A DNA stretch of 15,763 bases from Bacteroidales bacterium. Its GTDB lineage: Bacteria; Bacteroidota; Bacteroidia; Bacteroidales; UBA932. The stretch lies in the NCBI GenBank assembly GCA_017509375.1, contig JAFWPT010000116.1:1-15763 (forward strand). Reading direction: 5' to 3'. The notes under the pieces are model-generated. The model worked only from the letters and a program-made list of their open reading frames with translations. It was not told the DNA's origin and did not search any database. A program made the position numbers and the translations under genes. Positions 5,772-14,700 of this stretch are shown here, one piece after another (positions within the stretch are counted from its first letter, which is position 1; each line of letters starts with the position of its first letter).

Positions 5772-7100
5772 ATGACCAATAAACACGAACTCTCATTCTG
5801 GCAGATGTTCAACCTCAGCTTCGGATTCTTCGGAGTCCAGATAGCTTATGCGCTGCAAAGCGCCAACATCAGCCGTATTTTCGCAACCCTCGGAGCCGAC
5901 CCTCACCAACTGTCTTTCTTCTGGATTCTTCCGCCCCTTATGGGAATGATAGTACAGCCTCTCATCGGCAAATGGTCAGACCGCACATGGACCCGTATGG
6001 GCCGTCGCAAGCCTTACCTGCTGGTAGGTGCCATAGTTGCGGTGCTCGTGATGATTATGCTCCCCAATGCCGGGAGTTTCAACTTATCAACAGCCTGGAT
6101 ATTCCTGGGCCTGAACGCGGCGATGTGGTTCGGTCTCTTCTCCCTCATTTTCCTGGACACTTCCATCAACGTGGCCATGCAACCGTTCAAGATGATGGTG
6201 GGCGATATGGTGGGCGAACGCCAGAAGGCAGAGGCCTACAGCATCCAGAGTTTCCTGTGCAACGCCGGCAGCCTGGTGGGCTACCTCTTCCCCATCTTCT
6301 TCACCTGGATAGGCATAGCCAACACGGCCCCGGAGGGAGTGGTGCCGGACAGCGTCATCTACAGTTTCTACGTAGGCGCCGCAATCCTTATCCTTTGCGT
6401 GCTCTATACCTTCATGAAAGTGAAGGAGATTCCGCCCAAGGAGTACGCCGAGTTCCACGGAATAGACCCCGCCAAGGCTGAAAACAAAGAAAGCGAAGGC
6501 CTGTTCAAGCTGCTTGTAAAGGCCCCGCGTACCTTCTGGACAGTGGGCCTGGTGCAATTCTTCTGCTGGGCTGCCTTCCTGTACATGTGGACATACACCA
6601 ACGGAGCCATCGCACGCAATTGCTGGAACACCACGGACGTAGCTTCCGCAGACTACCAGGCCGCAGGCAACTGGGTAGGCGTCCTCTTCGCCGTCCAGGC
6701 CGTAGGTTCCATTCTGTGGGCCCTCATAATACCTCGCTTCAAGAATCTTAAGACAGCTTACGTGGTGAGCCTTCTGGCTGGTGCCGCAGGCTTCGCCAGC
6801 GTGATGTTCATCCACAACCAGTACCTGCTCTTCGCCAGCTACTTCCTCATCGGTTTCGCCTGGGCGGCCATGCTGGCGCTGCCTTTCACCTTCCTCACCA
6901 ATGCCCTGGAAGGCAATCCCTACATGGGCAGCTACCTCGGCCTGTTCAACTGCACCATCTGCCTTCCTCAGATCGTGGCGGCCGCTACCGGCGGACTGGT
7001 CATAGGGCTGGTGGGCGGCAGCCAGGGAGTCATGCTCCTGCTTGCAGGCGTGTTCCTGGTAATCGGGGCGTGCTGCGTGAGCCTGGTCAAGACCAAATAG
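5772..7100 (+). CDS. MFS sugar transporter, SLC45/GPH-like
   Basis: A 442-residue inner-membrane carrier of the major facilitator superfamily with about 12 hydrophobic helices. The cytoplasmic loop between helices 2 and 3 carries GKWSDRTWTRMGRRKPY (residues 66-82), the motif-A form seen in SLC45 and plant sucrose/GPH-type sugar carriers. Residues just after the start (HELSFWQMFNLSFGFFGVQIAYALQSANISRIF) match the group that Bacteroidota genomes place beside starch or maltose utilisation genes. Its likely job is proton-coupled uptake of maltose or short malto-oligosaccharides from periplasm to cytoplasm, complementing SusC at the outer membrane. The start is ATG 5772, 6 bp after the palindromic promoter region. 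susC follows after 46 bp without a visible promoter, so the genes are probably one operon. The substrate is inferred from the neighbours, not from any specificity residue. Confidence 0.88.
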   Translation: MTNKHELSFWQMFNLSFGFFGVQIAYALQSANISRIFATLGADPHQLSFFWILPPLMGMIVQPLIGKWSDRTWTRMGRRKPYLLVGAIVAVLVMIMLPNAGSFNLSTAWIFLGLNAAMWFGLFSLIFLDTSINVAMQPFKMMVGDMVGERQKAEAYSIQSFLCNAGSLVGYLFPIFFTWIGIANTAPEGVVPDSVIYSFYVGAAILILCVLYTFMKVKEIPPKEYAEFHGIDPAKAENKESEGLFKLLVKAPRTFWTVGLVQFFCWAAFLYMWTYTNGAIARNCWNTTDVASADYQAAGNWVGVLFAVQAVGSILWALIIPRFKNLKTAYVVSLLAGAAGFASVMFIHNQYLLFASYFLIGFAWAAMLALPFTFLTNALEGNPYMGSYLGLFNCTICLPQIVAAATGGLVIGLVGGSQGVMLLLAGVFLVIGACCVSLVKTK

Positions 7101-7146
7101 ACCTTATTCTACATTCACTAACCAAAAATATCTAACTACACTCTAA

Positions 7147-10100
7147 ATGAAAAGGATTATTACTGCAGTAACTATCTTGTTTTTCAGCTTGATAGCTACT
7201 TCCGTATCCGCCCAGAACGGATACCGGATCAAAGGAGTCGTAGTCGATTCACAGGGGCCGGTAATCGGTGCCACCGTCATGGAAAAAGGCACCACCACCG
7301 GATCCCCGACCGGACTCGACGGCGATTTCGATTTGACCGTTTCCAGTGCTGATGCAATAGTGGAAGTCAGTTGCATCGGTTATTCAAGCCAGACTTTCGC
7401 CGCACGCAACCTGCCGGCCACCATCCTGCTCGTGGAGGACACCGAGTTCCTTAGCGACGTCGTGGTCATCGGCTACGGTACCGTCAAGAAGAGCGATCTC
7501 ACCGGCTCCGTTTCCACGGTAAAGGCCGACCAGCTCACTAAGGGCGTCGCCACTTCACCTTCTTCCCTGCTTATGGGCAAGAGCGCCGGTGTCGTGGTTA
7601 CCGCTGGTGACGGCCAACCCGGCTCCAGCAACACCATCCGTATCCGCGGCGGCTCTTCCCTGAAGGCCAACAACGACCCTCTCGTGGTCATCGACGGCCT
7701 TCCCATTTCGGAAGTCGGCCTCAGCGGCGTATCGGACCAGCTTTCTTCCATCAACCCCAGCGACATCGAGACCTTCACCGTGCTGAAGGACGCCTCCGCA
7801 ACCGCAATCTACGGTTCCCGCGCTTCCAACGGCGTTATCATCATCACCACCAAGAAGGGCAGCAAGTTCGACAACGCAGTACACGTGGACTTCGATTTCA
7901 CCGGTTCCATGAGCCAGAACACCAGGTATCTGGATGTCCTCACCGCCGATGAACTCCGCCAGGTAATGGCCGACCGCTACGGCAAGGACAGCGAAGCCTA
8001 CGCTATGCTCGGCGATGCCAACACCGACTGGCAGAAGGAAATCTTCCAGCTCGCCAGGACCCTGGAAGGCAACGTTTCCGTGAGCGGCAAGGTAGGCAAG
8101 AGCAACAATTTCTACATGCCTTACCGCGTTTCCCTGGGCTATCACAACCAGGACGGTACCCTGAAGACCAGCAACCTCACCCGTGAGACCGTGGCCCTCA
8201 GCCTCAACCCCGTGCTGCTTGACGAACACCTGTCCGTCACCCTCAACGGCAAGGGCATGAACATGGATAACCGCTTCGCCAACGCCGGTGCAATAGGCGC
8301 CGCAGTAAAATACGACCCTACCAAGCCCGTACTTGATCCCAACGGCCTCAACGGCTACAGCTGGTGGAACTATGGCAAGGGCACATTCACGGTGGACAAC
8401 TGCAACACCATGGCAGGCCAGAACCCCGTTGCCCTCATCAACGACAAGATCGACCTCTCCAACGCCCTGCGCTTCGTGGGCAACGCCCAGTTTGATTACA
8501 AGGTGCACGGCTTCGAAGACCTGAGGTTCAACCTCAACCTCGGTCTGGATACCTCCCGTTCCAATGGTAAAGTGGATGTAGCGCCCGACACCGAGCAATC
8601 CATGCACAGCACAGCTCAGCAGGCAAACAACCACGCCTCCGGCTACCACAGCAACTACAACCAGATCAAGAACGACCAGACCCTCGAACTGTACGCCGAC
8701 TACAGCCACGACTTCGACAAGCACTTCGTGGACGTGATGGCCGGTTATTCCTGGGCTCACTACTATTACGAGAATTTCAACGAGACCTACAAGGCCGACA
8801 AAACCCCTTCTACGGATCCCTCGTACTATCTGTCCAAGCCGAACACCTTCAAGACCGAATACTTCCTGGTTTCATTCTTCGGACGTGCCAATTACAGCTT
8901 CGACAACCGCTACCTCATCACGGCTACCCTCCGTGCCGACGGTACTTCCCGCTTCGCCAACAACAAGTGGGGTATCTTCCCTTCCGTCGCCGCAAGCTGG
9001 AATATCAAGAATGAAGATTTCCTCAAGAGCATCGATCCTCTCTCCGCCCTCAAGCTCCGCTTGTCCTGGGGCCAGACCGGCCAGCAGGATCTCAATGCAG
9101 GCAACTACCCTTCACTGGCAACTTACACCTACAACACAGACGCCTGTATGTATCCTTTCGGCGGCAGCTTCGTGACTCCTCTCACTCCCGACGGATACAA
9201 CGCGGACCTCAAGTGGGAAACTACCACCACCTATAACGCAGGACTCGACTGGGGCTTCATCGGCGACCGTATCACAGGCTCCTTCGACGTGTACAAGCGT
9301 TTCACCAAGGACCTCCTCAACTGGACTCCCGTGGCCGCAGGCGCCAACCTTACCAACTATCTGAACGCCAATATAGGCGACCTCGAGAACTTCGGCGTGG
9401 AGTTTGAACTCAACACAATTCCCGTGGAGACCAATGACATGAGCTGGAGGGTAGGTTTCAATGCCGCTTACAACAACACCAAGATCACCCGCCTCACCAC
9501 AGACGACGAGCGTGAAGATTACTTCGGCGTGGAGACCGGCGGCATATCCGGAGGAAGCGGAAATACGGTCCAGGTTCACCAGACCGGCCATGCTCCCAAC
9601 TCCTTCTATGTGTACCAGCAGATTTATGACACCGACGGCAAGCCCATCGAGGGTGCCTACGCAGACCGCAACAACGACGGCAAAGTGGACCAGAAGGATA
9701 AATACTGCTTCCACAGCGCAGCTCCGGACTGGACCTTCGGTCTCAACACCCAGTTCACCTGGAAGAACCTCACTATAGCGGCAAGCGCCCATGCAAACAT
9801 AGGCAACTATGTGTACAACAATGTGATGAGTGACGGTGACCTGCTTACCGACCTGTCCACCAACAACTTCATCAACAACCGCTACAGAACGGCTCCCGTA
9901 CACAATTTCAACAACTTCGCACAGTACTGGTCCGACATGTACGTGACCGACGCTTCCTTCCTGAAGCTCGACAACATCACGGTACAGTACGCATTCCCCA
10001 AGCTTCTCCCCGTAGGAGAGCGCTTCATAGGTGCAAGTTTCTTCGCATCCGTCAACAATGTGGCGTGCCTCACCGGCTACCAGGGCATCGACCCGGAAAT

Positions 10101-10173
10101 CTTCTCCGGAATCGACAACAACATGTACCCTCGTCCCCGCACCTACATCCTTGGTCTCAAATTCAATTTCTAA
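7147..10173 (+). CDS. susC: SusC/RagA-family TonB-dependent outer-membrane transporter
   Basis: A 1008-residue outer-membrane beta-barrel that imports oligosaccharides using TonB energy. It has a signal peptide with likely cleavage after Ala22 (SVSA/QNG) and a CarboxypepD_reg-like N-terminal domain (about 27-96, GVVVDSQGPVIGATV and GLDGDFDL). The SusC-type junction DVVVIGYGTVKKSDLTGSV is at 104-122. The plug domain runs to about 238 and ends in the signature SNGVIIITTKKG. The rest is barrel, ending in the terminal aromatic strand LGLKFNF typical of BAM-assembled proteins. Length is normal for the family. It is followed after 13 bp by susD, its obligate partner, which would form the hinged lid over the barrel. 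The pairing with a starch-like SusD and a SusE/F-like protein points to malto-oligosaccharides as cargo. C-ending codons dominate strongly, consistent with high expression. Confidence 0.96.
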   Translation: MKRIITAVTILFFSLIATSVSAQNGYRIKGVVVDSQGPVIGATVMEKGTTTGSPTGLDGDFDLTVSSADAIVEVSCIGYSSQTFAARNLPATILLVEDTEFLSDVVVIGYGTVKKSDLTGSVSTVKADQLTKGVATSPSSLLMGKSAGVVVTAGDGQPGSSNTIRIRGGSSLKANNDPLVVIDGLPISEVGLSGVSDQLSSINPSDIETFTVLKDASATAIYGSRASNGVIIITTKKGSKFDNAVHVDFDFTGSMSQNTRYLDVLTADELRQVMADRYGKDSEAYAMLGDANTDWQKEIFQLARTLEGNVSVSGKVGKSNNFYMPYRVSLGYHNQDGTLKTSNLTRETVALSLNPVLLDEHLSVTLNGKGMNMDNRFANAGAIGAAVKYDPTKPVLDPNGLNGYSWWNYGKGTFTVDNCNTMAGQNPVALINDKIDLSNALRFVGNAQFDYKVHGFEDLRFNLNLGLDTSRSNGKVDVAPDTEQSMHSTAQQANNHASGYHSNYNQIKNDQTLELYADYSHDFDKHFVDVMAGYSWAHYYYENFNETYKADKTPSTDPSYYLSKPNTFKTEYFLVSFFGRANYSFDNRYLITATLRADGTSRFANNKWGIFPSVAASWNIKNEDFLKSIDPLSALKLRLSWGQTGQQDLNAGNYPSLATYTYNTDACMYPFGGSFVTPLTPDGYNADLKWETTTTYNAGLDWGFIGDRITGSFDVYKRFTKDLLNWTPVAAGANLTNYLNANIGDLENFGVEFELNTIPVETNDMSWRVGFNAAYNNTKITRLTTDDEREDYFGVETGGISGGSGNTVQVHQTGHAPNSFYVYQQIYDTDGKPIEGAYADRNNDGKVDQKDKYCFHSAAPDWTFGLNTQFTWKNLTIAASAHANIGNYVYNNVMSDGDLLTDLSTNNFINNRYRTAPVHNFNNFAQYWSDMYVTDASFLKLDNITVQYAFPKLLPVGERFIGASFFASVNNVACLTGYQGIDPEIFSGIDNNMYPRPRTYILGLKFNF

Positions 10174-10186
10174 TATCTGACACAAT

Positions 10187-11782
10187 ATGAAAAAGATTAA
10201 ATTCATAGCCATGGCAGCTGCTGCCCTCGTTGCAGCCGGCTCCCTCAATTCTTGTGTCGGTGACCTCGACGTAACTCCTATCGACCCCAATACCGTTCTT
10301 CCCCAGGACGTACTCAACAACCAGGACGCTTTCACAAGCCTGCTTGCAAAGTGCTACCAGGGCCTGTCAAGCTCTTCTTCACACGGCCAGGACGGTGGTC
10401 CTGACATCAGCGGCGTTGACGGCGGCTTCGGCCAGTACATGCGCGCGCTTGTAAATATGGAGGAGCTTCCCACCGACGTGCTGACTTGCTGCTGGAACGA
10501 CGGCAACCTCTTCGATATCCACCACATGTCGTGGAACTCATCGAACGAGTTTTCCCTCAGTATGTACTATCGTATTTTCTTCCAGATAAGCCTCTGCAAC
10601 GAGTTCATCCGCCAGTCCCAGAACACCAAGATTTCAGGATATGAGCTTAAGGACAAGTATATTGCCGAAGCCCGCGCCCTGAGGCTCCTGAGCTGGTACC
10701 ACGCAATTGACATGTTCGCCAACGTGCCCTTCTCCGACGAGAAATCAAGCGTCGGTTCTGAAGGCGGCGAGCAGATCAAGAGGGCCGATCTCTTCGACTA
10801 CATCGAGACCGAAGCCAAGGCCCTGCTGGAAGGCTCCGACCTGGCAGAACCCGGCAAGAACGTGTACGGACGCGCCGACAAGGGCCTCGTGCAGATGATT
10901 CTGGCCAAGCTCTACCTCAACGCCGAGGTCTGGAAAGGCACTCCCATGTACGACAAGTGCGCACAAATGTGCGAGACCATCATAGGCGAATATCCCCTGC
11001 ACGGCACCTACTCCGACCTGTTCTGCGCAGACAACCACCTCTGCACCAAGAACACCACCTACAACGGTGACGAGATTATCTTCGTCGCTCCCCAGGACGG
11101 CGTGATGCTGCGCTCTTACGGTTCCACCAACTTCCTTATTTTCGCAAGCACCTGGTCCGTTGCCGGCGATCCTGCCCGCACTATGGATGCCGGAGCAATC
11201 GGTATTTCTTCAGGATGGTCAGGACTCAGCCACACCGGCGCTTTCACCAAGAAGTTCGAAGCTTCCGACAAGCGCGCGATGTTCTTCAAGGGCGGTTTCG
11301 ACCAGTACATCGATGAAATCCGTGATGCAGTGGGCGCCTCCAACGGCTGGAAGCCTATGAAATTCAGCAACGTGAATCACGACGGCAGCGCAGCCCAGGC
11401 AAACGGCTTCGTAGATACCGACCTCCCCGTATTCCGCAGCGCCGACGCATACCTTATGTATGCTGAATGTGCAGCCCGCGGCGGTGCCGACAAGACCAAG
11501 GGCCAGAACTATCTCAACGCCGTCCGCAACCGCGCCGGCCTCGGAGCCCTGGAGCTTACCCTTACCAACATCATCGACGAGCGTGCCCGCGAACTCTATC
11601 TTGAGGGCCACCGCCGTCAGGACTTGATCCGCTTCGGCCTCTTCACCACCGGCGACTACCTCTGGGAGTTCAAGGGCGGCGTGCAGGGCGGTCAAGCCGT
11701 GGATAAGAAATTCAACCTGTACCCCATTCCCTCCGGCGAACTCAACGCCAACGGCAAACTTACCCAGAACGAGGGATTTTAA
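10187..11782 (+). CDS. susD: SusD/RagB-family glycan-binding lipoprotein, starch type
   Basis: A 531-residue surface lipoprotein with a lipobox at residues 20-23 (LNSC, Cys23). SusD proteins bind the incoming glycan and cap the SusC barrel. Beyond the general family marks (TPR-like N-terminal half; RARELYLEGHRRQDLIRFG near the C-terminus), several stretches closely resemble, from memory, the classical starch SusD of Bacteroides thetaiotaomicron: the DLDVTPIDP start of the mature protein, EELPTDV, YGRADKGLVQMILAKLYLNA, FTTGDYLWEFKGG, and the ending LYPIPSGELNANGKLTQNEGF split across the tail. That makes a starch or malto-oligosaccharide ligand more likely than for an arbitrary SusD. The start is ATG 10187, 13 bp after susC; the next gene follows after 15 bp. 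There is no canonical Shine-Dalgarno, only an A/T-rich leader, as is usual in this phylum. Confidence 0.94.
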   Translation: MKKIKFIAMAAAALVAAGSLNSCVGDLDVTPIDPNTVLPQDVLNNQDAFTSLLAKCYQGLSSSSSHGQDGGPDISGVDGGFGQYMRALVNMEELPTDVLTCCWNDGNLFDIHHMSWNSSNEFSLSMYYRIFFQISLCNEFIRQSQNTKISGYELKDKYIAEARALRLLSWYHAIDMFANVPFSDEKSSVGSEGGEQIKRADLFDYIETEAKALLEGSDLAEPGKNVYGRADKGLVQMILAKLYLNAEVWKGTPMYDKCAQMCETIIGEYPLHGTYSDLFCADNHLCTKNTTYNGDEIIFVAPQDGVMLRSYGSTNFLIFASTWSVAGDPARTMDAGAIGISSGWSGLSHTGAFTKKFEASDKRAMFFKGGFDQYIDEIRDAVGASNGWKPMKFSNVNHDGSAAQANGFVDTDLPVFRSADAYLMYAECAARGGADKTKGQNYLNAVRNRAGLGALELTLTNIIDERARELYLEGHRRQDLIRFGLFTTGDYLWEFKGGVQGGQAVDKKFNLYPIPSGELNANGKLTQNEGF

Positions 11783-11797
11783 TAAAGAGACCGATAT

Positions 11798-14700
11798 ATG
11801 AAAAAGTTACTTTATACATTTTTAGTTGCGGCTGCCGGCCTGATGATTGCATCCTGCAAGCAGGAGCACATCGAGGTCGTGTACGACCCGAACGCCACTA
11901 CCGTGCAGACGCTCAGCAACTTCCCCGAAACCGTCCTCGATGAGACGGGCAAGGACCTGGTTGCCAGCTTCGTACCTGCAGACTTCAAAATTCCCGCCGC
12001 AAAGCTCTACGCTCTCTACGTTTCCAAAGCGGCAGACATGTCCGAAAAGGCCAAGATGAGCGCAAAGATCAACGTTGACGAGGAAGAAAACACCGGCACC
12101 GTATCCGTCTCCCAGAAGGAACTCAACTCAAAGGTGTTGAGCCTCGGAGGCGAGGCCGACGTGCCTTTCACCCTTTACTTCCAGCTCGGAGCCAGCATTG
12201 CCAACGACAAAGGCAACTCCATCGCTTCCACTGAAGTATTCTCGAACATCACTTCCGTAAAGCTGACTCCGTACAGCACCCTGATACTCGACGTGGACAG
12301 CTTTGACCACGTATGGGTCATAGGCGCAAGCCCGGCTGTCGGTGCATGGAGCTGGGAAAAGGTCCACCAGTATCTCTACGACTATGAGAAGACCGGCAAC
12401 ACCTTCACCGGAATCATCGACTTCGGCGAGGAGGGTCCTTCCGGCGGATTCAAGCTCACCGGCGTAGGCAACTGGGACGACGAGACCAAGAACTGGGGCT
12501 CCGAAGCCCAGGCTGAAGAAGCCGAAGCCGCTACCATACAGCTCATTGCAAGCGGCGGTTCCAAGGATATCAAGTGCTACAGCAAGCGCTTCTACGGCTT
12601 CTCCCTCAACACCGGCACCCTCGTGCTCACCAAGCTCTACGGCTTCGACAACATCGGAATCGTCGGTGCGTTCAACGAGTGGAACGCAGCAGACGCCAAT
12701 ATGAAGATGAACTACAACCAGGATTTCCACCGCTTCTATATCGACCACACCTTCGCGGAGGCCACTGAACTCAAGTTCACCTGCGATGACAAGTGGGATA
12801 CCAACTGGGGTGGAAGTGACGGCAACGCTGTTCCCAACGCAGGCAACATTGCAGTTGAGCCCGGTTCCTACCGTATCTACCTCGACATCAACAAGGGCAC
12901 CTACGAGCTGAGCACCTCCATGTTCGGCAAGGACGAGCCCTCCGTCAGCGGCGAAGGCCCCGACACCCCTCAGCCCACATTCGAAGGCTGGAGCATCACC
13001 GGTTCCATTTCCGGTTCCGGCATCAACTGGGACGGTGACATCGACATGGCAGCCTCCGGAGCATTCTGGGTGGCCCGCGACGTAAAGCTCGCTTCAAGCG
13101 ACCAGTTCAAGTTCCGCAAGGCCCACGACTGGGCTGAAAACATCGGCGCGACCGGTGAAACCGAGCCCGCTGTCGTGGAAATCGGTGCCAAGATTGCAGG
13201 CGCAGCGAACGGCAAGAACCTCGCAGTGCCCGCCGACGGAACCTATGACCTGTATCTCAACCCCGACGAACCCGGCTTCTACGTGATGACCGCAGGCGAA
13301 GTGCCCGCTGAAATCGCAAGCTGGGGCGTGGTCGGCACCATCAACAACTGGGGCGGCAGCGCCGACCTCGCAATGGTGGAAGAAAACGGCATGCTGGTAC
13401 GCAAGAACGTGGCCCTCACCACAGGCGACCAGTTCAAGATCCGCTACATGAGCAACTGGGACGTCAACCGTGGCGCTCCCGGTGACGTGGAGCCCTTCGT
13501 AATGGGCACCGACGCCATTGCAGCAACACCGAACGGCAAGAACCTCGGCGTATCCGCTGACGGCAACTACGATGTCTGGTATGACGCACTCAACGAAATC
13601 CTCTTCGTGGTGCCCGCCGGCAGCGCACTCAGCTACTGGGGCGTAGTCGGCAACATCACCGGCTGGGGAGGCGACCGAGCAGACTACATCATGTACAAGA
13701 GCGGCGACTTCTATGCCGTCAAGGGCATCGAACTGAAGGAAGACAGCCAGTTCAAGATCCGCTACAGCAGCGGATGGGATGTCAACCGCGGCGCTCCCGG
13801 CGACGTGGAGCCCTTCAAGGTTGACGCCGGTTCCGTAGTGGAGGCCACTCCTAACGGAAAGAATCTCGGAGTCAACGTTGCCGGCAAGTACGACATCTAC
13901 TACAACGCTGCCGAAGAGAAACTCTACGTGATGGGAGAAGGCAACGATCCCTCCGGGGCAGTAACTCCCGAACCTCCTACCCCCGAGAAACCTACTGCAT
14001 GGTCCATCGTCGGCACCATCGAAGGCTCCAGCTGGGGCAAGGACTTCGACCTCACCAACACCGAGGGCGACATCTGGAAGTACGAAGGCCTCACCGTGAC
14101 CGATACCGATGAATTCAAGATCCGTGCAAACCACGACTGGGGTACCAGCGTGGGCGGCCCTGAGGAGAATGAAGACAGCGGAATCGATCCCGCGGGCAAC
14201 CCCTACAAGGTGTTCAGGCCCACTATCGGCACTGCATTCGCAACCGGCGGACTCAATATCCGCATCGCCGTTGCAGGCACCTACAACGTCACTTTCGACT
14301 ATGCTGCCAAGACCATCCTCATTGAGGGCGGCGCTCCCGCGGCACAGGCTACCATCGCCGACTTCGCCAAGGAGTACGTGAAGATTCTCGACGTGTGGGA
14401 GAACACCACCGGCACCATCGACATGCTCAAGGGTGAAAACTACAGCGGCGGCGAATGGAACGTGACGGGTGCCCACTATGTACCTGACGCCACTACCATC
14501 ACCGTCGGAGGCAAGTCCTACAACACCGCCGACATGTTCGAGACTGCCCTCCGCAGCTACCTCCTTGTCCGCGGCTACAACGGCCTCGAGACCGAGAAGT
14601 ACGGCAAGGGCAGCATTCCCGCACTTGACGGAGGCGCCCAGGCGATGAGCACTACCGATGTGCCCGAGACCCACGGATATTACTGGGGCCAAAGCCCTTA

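Noticed and set aside
7101..7146. Separate promoter for susC
   Set aside because: No TAnnTTTG or close variant was found in the 46-bp gap; co-transcription with the MFS gene is simpler.
7555..8760. Open frame of 401 codons on the - strand inside susC
   Set aside because: Same codon-bias artefact; low-complexity Val/Gly/His-rich product and no start context. susC on the + strand is unambiguous.
3939..10200. Similar sequence at two lipoprotein gene starts: TATCTGACACGATGAAA (3940) and TATCTGACACAATATGAAA (10174)
   Set aside because: Only about 10 shared bases, partly set by the preceding coding sequence or stop codon. A shared translation signal is possible but unsupported, since the third lipoprotein gene (11798) lacks it.
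9112..10335. Open frame of 407 codons on the - strand across the susC/susD junction
   Set aside because: It spans two firmly identified + strand genes and their initiation region, and its product has no recognisable motif.
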